Positions 1 through 7,360 of a stretch of DNA of 31,982 nucleotides are shown piece by piece. Every line of letters begins with the position of its first letter. The first letter of the stretch is position 1. The translations under genes and the position numbers were made by a program. This stretch comes from Gardnerella kenyensis (GTDB taxonomy: Bacteria; Actinomycetota; Actinomycetes; Actinomycetales; Bifidobacteriaceae), in contig NQOH01000009.1 of NCBI GenBank assembly GCA_003585735.1, positions 7,429 through 39,410 on the forward strand, read 5' to 3'. Below the pieces are notes generated by a model that made no database searches, had not been told where the DNA came from, and saw only the letters and a program-made list of their open reading frames with translations.

Positions 1-252
1 CGCTATTGTGCAAGATAGCACGTAACGATACCAAGGAAGCGCTGAAAACACAGTGTTTTTAGCAGATTCAACTGAGCCAAAAGCCAAGTATTGCGCTGCG
101 TAAAAAACAAGCGTAAGAATTGTTGCGCCTAAGCCGGTTAGAATGCCAAGAAGAATAGAAGCTGCGGCAAAACGCGCTACTCGAATTGCGAAATTAAGTA
201 ATCTGCCAAATCCGCTACGAGCTTCAAGCTTCGTTTCAGCACTACTATCCAT
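1..252 (-). CDS. Probable ClC-family chloride channel/transporter, N-terminal part only
   Basis: An open frame starts at an ATG on the minus strand (position 252) and runs off the left edge, giving 84 codons with no stop. The product begins with a polar stretch (MDSSAETKLEARSG), followed by one clear membrane segment around residues 25-50 (ASILLGILTGLGATILTLVF) and then AAQYLAFGSVESA. The helix followed by a Q-x-LAFG motif resembles the first helix of actinobacterial ClC chloride channels, which move chloride or fluoride across the membrane. That family match is from memory of the pattern only; the selectivity filter and pore helices lie outside the window. It is followed downstream on the same strand by nothing visible here, and upstream lies the hairpin at 277-310 and tig. 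It could also be another polytopic membrane protein. Confidence 0.55.
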   Translation of the reverse strand, partial: MDSSAETKLEARSGFGRLLNFAIRVARFAAASILLGILTGLGATILTLVFYAAQYLAFGSVESAKNTVFSALPWYRYVLSCTIA

Positions 253-276
253 AACGTCTCGCAATTCTTAATAAAG

Positions 277-310
277 TTAAGACCCGGCAGAAATATCTGC
301 CAGGTCTTAA
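277..310 (-). terminator. Hairpin, probable terminator of tig
   Basis: TTAAGACCCGGCAGA and TCTGCCAGGTCTTAA form 15-nt arms with a single mismatch and a short AATA loop, about 50 bases beyond the tig stop codon. The base run that follows on the minus strand (CTTTATTAA) is only modestly T-rich, so the termination strength is uncertain. Confidence 0.6.
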
Positions 311-360
311 TTAAAAGCCGTTACGAAGTAACGCAGAATTTAGTTAATTCTACTCTACTT

Positions 361-1710
361 CTACTTGGAAAGCTCGTCAGCAACAGCAGCAGCCTTAGTT
401 GCAGCTTCTACGCTTTCGTCTTCCTCGTCATCCTCAGACAAGAATGCGCTCAAATCGAGAGCCTCGCCGCCGGAAACGAACTTTACAGCACGCATACCAG
501 CAAGCAAGCCCTTAGAGCGAGCAACTTCCTGCACTGCAGAGCCAAGCTGACCGTTGTTAACGATTGCGTTAATGAACTGGTTTGGATCCATGCCGTACTG
601 CTGAGCAACAGAAACCAAGAAGTTGGTAACGTCTGCCTGGGACACAGAAACATCAAGGCTTTCTGCCAAAGCATCGAGAACCATCTGGTCGCGAAGTTCC
701 TTCTCCGCAGCTTCCTGAGCTTCATCCTTCTGCTTCTTAGTAGCCTTTTCAGGATCTGGAGTCATGCCCTTCAAATGCTCAGAAACAGCCTTATCGAGCA
801 CACCCTTAGGAACAGGAATCTCAACTTCTTCCTGAAGCTTTGCAAGGAATGCGTCACGAGCGTTAGTTGCCTGACGACCTTCAGCAGCCTGCTCGCAAGC
901 CTTGCGAATATCTGCCTTCAATTCCTTCAAAGTATCGAACTCGGAAGCTTCCTTAGCGAACTCATCATCAAGCTCTGGCAATTCCTGAGTCTTTACGGAA
1001 TTAACCTTAACCTTAATCTGAGCCTTCTCGCCCTTGTGCTTACCAGACTCAAGAGTTCCCTCAAAAGTGGTCTCTTCGCCGGCAGAAAGGCTATCCAAAG
1101 CCTCATCCAAACCGTCAAGCAACACGCCGGAACCGATTTCGTAGCTTACGCCTTCCTGAGCGTCAACTACTTCGTCGTTAATGCGAGCTTCCAAATCAAT
1201 ATTGGTGAAGTCACCCTTAGCTGCAGGACGATCAACACTCACCAAAGTAGCAAAGCGCTGACGGAGGCCTTCCAAGCGAGCCTTCACGTCCTTGTCGGAA
1301 ACCTTTGGCTTCTCAACTTCAATCTCAACGCCCTTGAACTTGTTCAACTTGAAATCTGGACGACGCTCAACAGTGACAACAAACTTAAGAGTTGCGTCTT
1401 CAGCAGTTGACGTAGGAACTTCCTGAACGTCAAATTCTGGCTGATCCATTGGGCGAATCTTCTTTTCTTCCAAAGCCCTAGAATAAAGCTCTGGTACAGC
1501 GGAATTTACGGCTTCACCAGCAACAGCTGCGAAACCGACGCGCTGATCTACGATCTTACCTGGCACGTGTCCCTTGCGGAAACCTGGTACATTAATTTGC
1601 TTAGCAATATCTTTACGAGCTTCGTCCAAGAATGGCTTGAAGTCTTCGAGATCTGCGGTAATGGTGAGCTTAACCTTAGTTGGCTCAAGATTCCTGACGC
1701 TGATTTTCAC
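361..1710 (-). CDS. tig: Trigger factor, ribosome-bound chaperone and peptidyl-prolyl isomerase
   Basis: Trigger factor binds beside the ribosome exit tunnel and shelters nascent chains. The 449-residue product (E. coli: 432) has the ribosome-docking signature GFRKGHVP at residues 43-50, an FKBP-type isomerase domain at roughly 165-250, and a helical C-terminal chaperone region. It ends in a strongly acidic tail (SEDDEEDESVE) before a short Ala-rich end. Translation starts at a GTG (1710), chosen because AGGAG lies seven bases upstream. The gene sits 52 bases from the rnd stop codon on the same strand, so readthrough from rnd is possible. Identity rests on full-length family resemblance and the docking motif. 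Confidence 0.97.
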   Translation of the reverse strand: MKISVRNLEPTKVKLTITADLEDFKPFLDEARKDIAKQINVPGFRKGHVPGKIVDQRVGFAAVAGEAVNSAVPELYSRALEEKKIRPMDQPEFDVQEVPTSTAEDATLKFVVTVERRPDFKLNKFKGVEIEVEKPKVSDKDVKARLEGLRQRFATLVSVDRPAAKGDFTNIDLEARINDEVVDAQEGVSYEIGSGVLLDGLDEALDSLSAGEETTFEGTLESGKHKGEKAQIKVKVNSVKTQELPELDDEFAKEASEFDTLKELKADIRKACEQAAEGRQATNARDAFLAKLQEEVEIPVPKGVLDKAVSEHLKGMTPDPEKATKKQKDEAQEAAEKELRDQMVLDALAESLDVSVSQADVTNFLVSVAQQYGMDPNQFINAIVNNGQLGSAVQEVARSKGLLAGMRAVKFVSGGEALDLSAFLSEDDEEDESVEAATKAAAVADELSK

Positions 1711-1762
1711 GCTTGCGCTCCTGAAATTACGTTTTTCTTATCTCTGCCGTATGGCACAACCG

Positions 1763-3178
1763 TTACATAATAGCGCGAGTTACGGACTCAGCAATAAGCT
1801 CAACTTGCCAAGGCCTAGCGCCCTGCTCTAAAAGAAAGTCTGAAACATTAATTTCAGCAATATTATCGTTCCAGCAAAGGTTGCGAATAATTTGCGGTTT
1901 AATAATGGTGTCTACCGGAGTATGCGTGTCTTCTGCAATAACGGTAAGAGCTGCTCGAATTCCTTGCAATTGCTCATATCTGGCAGGATGATGATCCTTC
2001 CAATAGCGCATAGAACGCGGCGCACTTTGAGAGTCTTTAGATTCAAGAGAATTATGCGATTCAGATGAGTCAGATGAGTCAGATGAGTCGGATGAGTCAG
2101 AAGATACATTCGAGTCGCGCGAGTCATGCGAGTCATGCGATTCTGCGTTCATTTCTCCATTTGGAAACATTTGTAGCGCGTCGCCCATAGCTGTTTCGCC
2201 AGATTCAGCACGCAAAATTGCTTGTTCAATAACTTTTTTCCAATGCGAAGGCTTAATTTTTCTCTGAATTGGAGCGTAACGTTCGAACATTTTGTCTTGT
2301 TCGCTGCCCGTGTGAATTCTAACGCGTTCGTTAAGAATGCGAATTGAGCGAAACTCCCTAGAATTACTTGGTTTTCGCTTGCCTGCTTCAATAATTGCAG
2401 CATCCGAAAGTAAAAGTGTTGGCGCAATATCATACTGTCGAGCTAAAGAATCTCGATCTTCCCATAAATATTTCGCAATAACCAAACCAACACGATCATG
2501 CATAAGCACATTTATATGCGATATTTTAAGCCACGGACGCGGATGCGGAGCTTTCTTTTGCGCGCCTTTTTTAAGTAAATGCGCAAATTCTTCTTTAGCC
2601 CAAGAAAGCTTACCTTGCTTTTTTAGCTCGCTTCGCATTACTTCTTCTAATTCGATTAGTAACTCAACGTCTAAAGCCGCGTAATTTCGCCAATCTCTAG
2701 GAAGAGGGCGGTAAGACCAGTCCGCTGCAGAATGTTCTTTTGCTAAAGTCAATCCCAAATAATATTCGGTTACAGAGCTTAAGCCGAAGCGCTTTCTGCC
2801 AAGTAATTTAGCTGCGATTTCTGTGTCAAATAAAGCACGTGGGCGCAAACCAATATCGAAAAATCCTGGCAAATCCTGCATAGAGTCGTGAATAATCCAA
2901 GGCGCATCCCCTACTGCCTCGTTAAACTCATGCCAGTCAACACCAAGATTCTTAAGAGCCACAGGGTCAAGCAATCCAATTCCTGCACCTTTGCGTTTGA
3001 ACTGAATCAACCAATCTTCATGACTGTAGCGAAAACCGGAAGCTCGCTCAGCGTCCGCAGCCAAAGGGCCAGAGCCCGCTGCCAACAAACTGCAATAATC
3101 TTTATATGCTTCAAGCGTATCAATGACTTCTGGAACACCGTCTCTAGGCTCTTTTAAGAGCTTTGGTTCCTCGTTCAA
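1763..3178 (-). CDS. rnd: Ribonuclease D-family 3'-5' exonuclease with HRDC domain
   Basis: A DEDD-type exonuclease that trims the 3' ends of structured RNAs such as tRNA precursors. With the start used here (471 aa), the D-A-E of motif I is at residues 42-44, the motif II aspartate is in SMQDLPGF (about 102), and motif III reads Y166-AAL-D170. An HRDC helical nucleic-acid-binding domain covers about 225-305, and a second HRDC-like helical region about 390-465. Between them is an odd low-complexity Ser/Asp/His linker (about 347-383). The start is TTG at 3178, because GGGAGG lies five bases upstream; an earlier in-frame TTG at 3208 has no ribosome site. It is longer than E. coli RNase D (375 aa), as expected of actinobacterial forms with an extended C-terminus. 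Confidence 0.9.
   Translation of the reverse strand: MNEEPKLLKEPRDGVPEVIDTLEAYKDYCSLLAAGSGPLAADAERASGFRYSHEDWLIQFKRKGAGIGLLDPVALKNLGVDWHEFNEAVGDAPWIIHDSMQDLPGFFDIGLRPRALFDTEIAAKLLGRKRFGLSSVTEYYLGLTLAKEHSAADWSYRPLPRDWRNYAALDVELLIELEEVMRSELKKQGKLSWAKEEFAHLLKKGAQKKAPHPRPWLKISHINVLMHDRVGLVIAKYLWEDRDSLARQYDIAPTLLLSDAAIIEAGKRKPSNSREFRSIRILNERVRIHTGSEQDKMFERYAPIQRKIKPSHWKKVIEQAILRAESGETAMGDALQMFPNGEMNAESHDSHDSRDSNVSSDSSDSSDSSDSSESHNSLESKDSQSAPRSMRYWKDHHPARYEQLQGIRAALTVIAEDTHTPVDTIIKPQIIRNLCWNDNIAEINVSDFLLEQGARPWQVELIAESVTRAIM
2030..2140 (-). repeat. Ser/Asp-coding microsatellite inside rnd
   Basis: A run of 9-bp units (GATGAGTCA on the plus strand, four nearly exact copies at about 2062-2100) followed by related GAGTCATGC units encodes the linker SSDSSDSSDSSDSS and flanking HDS/RDS repeats. 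The unit is a multiple of three, so copy-number change would lengthen or shorten the linker without breaking the frame. Confidence 0.8.
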
Positions 3179-3268
3179 GTACGCCTCCCGACTGCATGCT
3201 TTAGCCAAATTCTTACGTTTTTTGCAAAATATTATGTACTTTTTGCAAGATATCCGTAAAAAATATTT

Positions 3269-3306
3269 AAGCCGTGTTATAGATTACGCATCTTTTAACA
3301 CGGCTT
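3269..3306 (-). terminator. Hairpin, likely terminator of the small membrane-protein gene
   Basis: AAGCCGTGTTA and TAACACGGCTT are perfect 11-bp arms with a 16-nt loop. On the minus strand the stem is followed by TTAAATATTTTTTAC, a T-rich tail that fits intrinsic termination downstream of the gene ending at 3395 and upstream of rnd. Confidence 0.65.
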
Positions 3307-3343
3307 CAACTTTCGCACACAACTACGACTAATCAAAAATAAG

Positions 3344-3375
3344 TAATCAATTAAATAATCAATTAAATAATCAAT
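3344..3375. repeat. AT-rich tandem repeat, 12-bp unit
   Basis: TAATCAATTAAA is repeated two and two-thirds times just beyond the stop codon of the small membrane-protein gene. No function is evident; it is one of several short tandem repeats in the gaps of this window. Confidence 0.7.
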
Positions 3376-3394
3376 CTGTTTTATTGTTTGATTC

Positions 3395-3751
3395 TTATTG
3401 AGTTATGCGCTTAACAAGCTTAGTTTTAAGGAATCTAGTAAGAGTAAATGCAACTACCGAAACTAAAACTGTTGGAATAACGTAGCCAACATGTAAACCT
3501 AAATCCGAGAACTTGGATATTGAAAAAGAAACAAGTTCTATAACAAAAGTTATCGCAATAGATATTATTGGCACTTCAATAAGAAGTTTCTCATCAAACG
3601 ATGCAACAATGTTTATTGGCAACAAAATTATTGGCAAAATAACGAAAACAGTAAGCGCTGTAGCAAAACCAAACTGATCGTTACACCGCACAAAAATAGC
3701 GAACGCTAATGTAAAAGCTAATGCAATCCAACAACCTATTCTGCGCTTCAT
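3395..3751 (-). CDS. Small hypothetical membrane protein
   Basis: I do not recognise a family. The 118-residue product is hydrophobic, with about four predicted membrane spans (roughly residues 6-20, 28-50, 58-78 and 86-106) separated by short charged loops such as FDEKLL, and a basic C-terminal tail (RFLKTKLVKRITQ). The ATG at 3751 is preceded by AGAAAGGA at good spacing, and a convincing promoter lies just upstream (3787-3816), so the gene is probably expressed on its own. A hairpin with a T-rich tail follows it at 3269-3306. Its function is unknown and the neighbours, rnd and pflA, give no clue. Confidence 0.75.
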   Translation of the reverse strand: MKRRIGCWIALAFTLAFAIFVRCNDQFGFATALTVFVILPIILLPINIVASFDEKLLIEVPIISIAITFVIELVSFSISKFSDLGLHVGYVIPTVLVSVVAFTLTRFLKTKLVKRITQ

Positions 3752-3786
3752 TGCGTATCCTTTCTCTAAAAAAGGTTATTTGTATA

Positions 3787-3816
3787 ATTATACAAAATCC
3801 TTTAAAAAAAAAACAA
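3787..3816 (-). promoter_or_regulatory. Promoter with a 10-A homopolymer in the -35/spacer region
   Basis: On the minus strand TTGTTT (3816-3811) and a perfect extended -10, TGTATAAT (TATAAT at 3792-3787), are separated by 18 bases. The -10 lies inside a palindrome, TTGTATAATTATACAA. Ten consecutive A on the plus strand (3804-3813) span the end of the -35 and the spacer, so slippage would change the spacing. The expected start of transcription is about 30 bases before the ATG at 3751. Confidence 0.6.
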
Positions 3817-3874
3817 TACAATACGCAAAAATTGTATAAATTACAGTTACATTTTGACGCAGTCTAAATGCAGT

Positions 3875-4756
3875 CTAGTACACAACAAAACCGTGGTCTT
3901 TGAACTGGTTTACAACTCGCTCTTTAAGCGCCCTAGAAGGTCCTTTTTGATTCTCAAGAGGGTACGGAATCCTAAGCTCATGCCACTTTGGGCGGCCTAG
4001 TTGATGGAAGCCAAGCACGTCAATATGCTCAACAGCATCCCCAAAGGAATCGCAAATTTCAGCAACTTTTTCAACGTTTTCTTCGCTGTCGGTCAAACCT
4101 GGAACGAGCACAAAACGCACCCAAATCTTCTTACCAGCTTTCGCCAAGCGCTGACCGAAGTCAATAGTTGGCTGAAGTAAGCCGCCAGTAACTTTTTTAT
4201 ACGTTTCTTCAGTTCCGGATTTAACGTCAAGCAAGCAAAGATCAATGTCGTCAATCATTTCGTCCGTATAATTGCGATTCAAAAAGCCGGAAGTGTCCAA
4301 GCAAGTATGAACGCCCATCTCTTTTGCTGCACGAAAAACTCTAGATACAAAAGCTGGTTGCATCATGGACTCGCCGCCAGAAAAAGTAATTCCGCCACCT
4401 GTTGCTTTAAAAAGACTTTGATAACGGTCGACTTTTTTAATCATCGCATCTAAGTAGACCGGCTTTCCGTCGCGCATTTTCCAAGTATCAGGATTCTGGC
4501 AGTACTGGCAGCGAAGCGGGCAACCGCTCATAAACACTGTCATACGAGTGCCAGGGCCGTCAACAGAAGTGTTAATATCCCACGAATGCACGAACCCAAT
4601 ATCGCCAGTTTTAAGAGCTACAAGGCGATCTTTTCTGTCTAATCCAATTGGCGATTCAAATCCAGAAAGTCCACCCATTAAAGTTTGGCGAGCATACTCT
4701 TTTGATTCCTTTAGCATATGCTGAGTTGTGGTACGAAACGCTGTGTTTTCAGCCAT
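3875..4756 (-). CDS. pflA: Pyruvate formate-lyase activating enzyme (radical SAM)
   Basis: This enzyme cleaves S-adenosylmethionine with a 4Fe-4S cluster to place the glycyl radical on pyruvate formate-lyase. The 293-residue product carries the cluster motif C79-PLR-C83-QY-C86 (CX3CX2C) and the SAM-binding GGITFSGGES at 121-130. It has an N-terminal extension of about 40 residues compared with the 246-aa E. coli enzyme. The ATG at 4756 has GGAGGGCAG upstream. It lies directly downstream of its target gene pflB on the same strand but beyond a strong terminator, so it probably also uses its own promoter; a TATAAA sits about 20 bases before the ribosome site. Confidence 0.95.
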   Translation of the reverse strand: MAENTAFRTTTQHMLKESKEYARQTLMGGLSGFESPIGLDRKDRLVALKTGDIGFVHSWDINTSVDGPGTRMTVFMSGCPLRCQYCQNPDTWKMRDGKPVYLDAMIKKVDRYQSLFKATGGGITFSGGESMMQPAFVSRVFRAAKEMGVHTCLDTSGFLNRNYTDEMIDDIDLCLLDVKSGTEETYKKVTGGLLQPTIDFGQRLAKAGKKIWVRFVLVPGLTDSEENVEKVAEICDSFGDAVEHIDVLGFHQLGRPKWHELRIPYPLENQKGPSRALKERVVNQFKDHGFVVY

Positions 4757-4815
4757 CTAACTGCCCTCCAAACTATTTATAGGTAATAAATAAATAATAT
4801 ACGAAATTAACAAAA

Positions 4816-4845
4816 GCCGGGAGCGAAACTAGCCTCGCTCCCGGC
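4816..4845 (-). terminator. Intrinsic terminator after pflB
   Basis: GCCGGGAGCGA and TCGCTCCCGGC form a perfect 11-bp GC-rich stem with an eight-base loop. On the minus strand it is followed by TTTTGTTAATTT, so it ends pflB transcription before pflA. Confidence 0.85.
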
Positions 4846-4866
4846 GGTGTTTACTAATCAACCAAA

Positions 4867-7242
4867 TCAGTCAGTAACTGAACCCTGGTGGAATGTACGA
4901 GAAATAACGTCGAGCTGCTGCTCCTTAGTGAGCTTCACGAAGTTCACTGCGTAGCCGGAAACTCGAACAGTCAAATGCGGATACTTTTCTGGGTGCTCAA
5001 CAGCGTCCTCAAGCTGTTCCTTACGCAAAACGTTGATGTTTGCGTGGTACAAGCCGTGGCCGTTGCCAGCATCCAAAATACCAACAAGGTTGCTAACGCG
5101 CTCGTCTTCGTCACGACCCAAACCGTCAGGAGTAATTGTGTTCGTAAGCGAAATGCCGTCGAGAGCATCGTCGTAATCAATCTTACCAACAGAGAACATT
5201 GACGGAAGCATGCCGTGAGAATCCATGCCGTTTTCTGGGTTTGCACCTGGAGCGTAAGGAGTACCCTTCTTGTGGCCGGATGGGAAGGAACCAGTGTTCT
5301 TGCCATACTCAACGTTAGAAGTAATAGTCAAGATGGACTGAGTTGGAACAGCGTTACGGTACACAGGCAAACGCTTTACCTGGCCCATAACAGTGCTTAC
5401 AACCCACTTTGCCAAGTCATCAGCGCGATCGTCGTCGTTACCGTAAATTGGGAACTCGCCAACAGTCTTGTAGCCAACGATTAAGTCGTCGTCTGCGCCC
5501 TCAATGTACTCGTACTCGTGGCCTTCAGTAGTCTTAGCATCCTTGTTGTAGATTGGGTAAACCTTCGCATACTTCAAAGCAGCCAAGGAATCTGCAGCAA
5601 TAGACAAGCCGGACATGCCGCAACCAAGCGTACGATAGACTTCCCTATCATGCAAAGCCATTTCAATGGACTCGTAAGCGTACTTATCGTGCATGTAGTG
5701 GATGATGTTCAAAGCCTCAATATAGGTTTCGGAAAGCCATTCCAAAGCCTTCTCGTAATTGGCCTTAACCTTCTCATAGTCGAGAGTGCCGTCAGCTTCT
5801 GGCTTGATTGGGTCAATAACACCCTTATCAATAACCTGCATGCCGGTCATTTCATCGCGGCCGCCGTTAATAGCGTAAAGCAAAGCCTTAGCAGAGTTCA
5901 CGCGAGCTGCGAAGAACTGCATCTGCTTACCGACGCGCATTGGGGAAACGCAGCAAGCAATAGCAGCGTCATCGCCCCAGTGCTCACGAATGTCTTTATC
6001 GGACTCGTACTGGATTGCAGAAGTGTCGATAGAAATTCGTGCGCAGAAACGCTTGTAGGCTTCTGGAAGCTTTGGATCCCAGAAAATAGTGATGTTTGGC
6101 TCTGGCCCTGGTCCAAGATGCTCAAGGGTCAAAGTGTTGAGCAAACGGAACGAAGTCTTGGTTACGAAAGTGCGACCATCCTCGCTGAAGCCTGCATCGG
6201 ACCAAGTTGCCCAGTAAGGATCTCCAGAGAAGATTGCGTCGTAATCCTTAGTACGCAAGAAGCGCACAATACGAAGCTTCATAACAAGAGCGTCAATAAT
6301 TTCCTGAGCGTCAGTTTCGTTAATTAAACCGGCCTTCAAATCGCGCTCAAAGTAGCAATCGAAGAATGCGGAAACGCGGCCGAAGCTCATTGCAGCGCCA
6401 TCCTGGCTCTTAACGGAAGCAAGATAGCCCATGTAAGTCCACTGAACAGCTTCCTTAGCAGTCTGTGCTGGGCGGCTCAAATCCAAACCGTACTCGTTAC
6501 CCAAGTTAATAAGCTGCTTCAAAGCCTTAATCTGCTCATCGTGCTCTTCGCGGAAACGAATCCAATGCTCAATCTCAGTCTCAGTAAAATCGTTACGGTA
6601 TGGAATCGAATCCTTATCGCGCTTCTTAAACTCAATAAGCATGTTCACGCCGTAAAGAGCCACGCGACGGTAATCGCCAATAATACGACCGCGGCCGTAA
6701 GCATCTGGCAAACCGGTCAAAATCTTGTTGTGGCGAGCAATCTTAATATTCTTGGTGTAAACGCCAAATACGCCATCGTTATGAGTCTTGCGGTAGACGG
6801 TGAAGATCTTCTTAATTTGAGGATCTACTTCCTTGCCAGCTTCCTTAATAGCCTGCTCAACCATGCGCCAACCGCCGTTTGGCATCATAGCGCGCTTGCA
6901 AGGCTCATCAGTTTGAAGACCGACGATTACGTTATCTACTTCTGGGCTTTCAATATAGCCAGCTGGCATTGCGTCAATGCCTGCAGGAATGTGGGTTTCA
7001 ACATCGTAAACGCGGCGTTCACGCTCGACTGCCAAGTAGTTGTCGTCGAGATACTTCCACATGTGCTTCGTTTTTTCAGTGGCATCAGCCAAGAAGCTTT
7101 CGTCGCCTTCATACGGCGTGTAGTTCTTCAAAATGAAGTCACGAACGTCAATATCTTTCTGCCAGTTTCCAGTTTCGAAACCGTCCCAAGCTTTGGTGCG
7201 AAGATCCTCCTCATTGAGAACGGAAGCATCGACTAAGGTCAT
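4867..7242 (-). CDS. pflB: Formate acetyltransferase (pyruvate formate-lyase)
   Basis: A cytoplasmic glycyl-radical enzyme converting pyruvate and CoA to acetyl-CoA and formate without oxygen. The 791-residue product has the adjacent catalytic cysteines C430-C431 in IACCVSPM, and the C-terminal radical loop RVSGYAV with the radical glycine at 763. In a bifid-shunt fermenter it supplies formate and acetyl-CoA and shifts the acetate/lactate balance. The ATG at 7242 has a perfect AAAAGGAG. A CRP-like palindrome lies about 100 bases upstream (7343-7358), suggesting control by a CRP/FNR-family regulator. A strong terminator follows and the activase gene pflA is next. All catalytic residues are intact and codon use looks like that of a highly expressed gene. 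Confidence 0.98.
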   Translation of the reverse strand: MTLVDASVLNEEDLRTKAWDGFETGNWQKDIDVRDFILKNYTPYEGDESFLADATEKTKHMWKYLDDNYLAVERERRVYDVETHIPAGIDAMPAGYIESPEVDNVIVGLQTDEPCKRAMMPNGGWRMVEQAIKEAGKEVDPQIKKIFTVYRKTHNDGVFGVYTKNIKIARHNKILTGLPDAYGRGRIIGDYRRVALYGVNMLIEFKKRDKDSIPYRNDFTETEIEHWIRFREEHDEQIKALKQLINLGNEYGLDLSRPAQTAKEAVQWTYMGYLASVKSQDGAAMSFGRVSAFFDCYFERDLKAGLINETDAQEIIDALVMKLRIVRFLRTKDYDAIFSGDPYWATWSDAGFSEDGRTFVTKTSFRLLNTLTLEHLGPGPEPNITIFWDPKLPEAYKRFCARISIDTSAIQYESDKDIREHWGDDAAIACCVSPMRVGKQMQFFAARVNSAKALLYAINGGRDEMTGMQVIDKGVIDPIKPEADGTLDYEKVKANYEKALEWLSETYIEALNIIHYMHDKYAYESIEMALHDREVYRTLGCGMSGLSIAADSLAALKYAKVYPIYNKDAKTTEGHEYEYIEGADDDLIVGYKTVGEFPIYGNDDDRADDLAKWVVSTVMGQVKRLPVYRNAVPTQSILTITSNVEYGKNTGSFPSGHKKGTPYAPGANPENGMDSHGMLPSMFSVGKIDYDDALDGISLTNTITPDGLGRDEDERVSNLVGILDAGNGHGLYHANINVLRKEQLEDAVEHPEKYPHLTVRVSGYAVNFVKLTKEQQLDVISRTFHQGSVTD

Positions 7243-7342
7243 GTTTAACTCCTTTTATAACAGCAACGCATCTTCACGCCGCCCTAATTAACTATGTTAA
7301 AGCATAGGCTAACTCGTACACGCGTAGTTTTGGAAAAAATCA

Positions 7343-7358
7343 AGTGACTTGCGTCACA
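7343..7358. promoter_or_regulatory. CRP/FNR-family-like operator upstream of pflB
   Basis: On the minus strand the sequence reads TGTGACGCAAGTCACT, matching TGTGA-N6-TCACA at nine of ten fixed positions. It ends three bases before the nadE stop codon, inside the pflB upstream region. A -10-like TATGCT lies at 7306-7301, which would put the site near -57. The operator identity is inferred from symmetry only. Confidence 0.5.
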
Positions 7359-7360
7359 TT

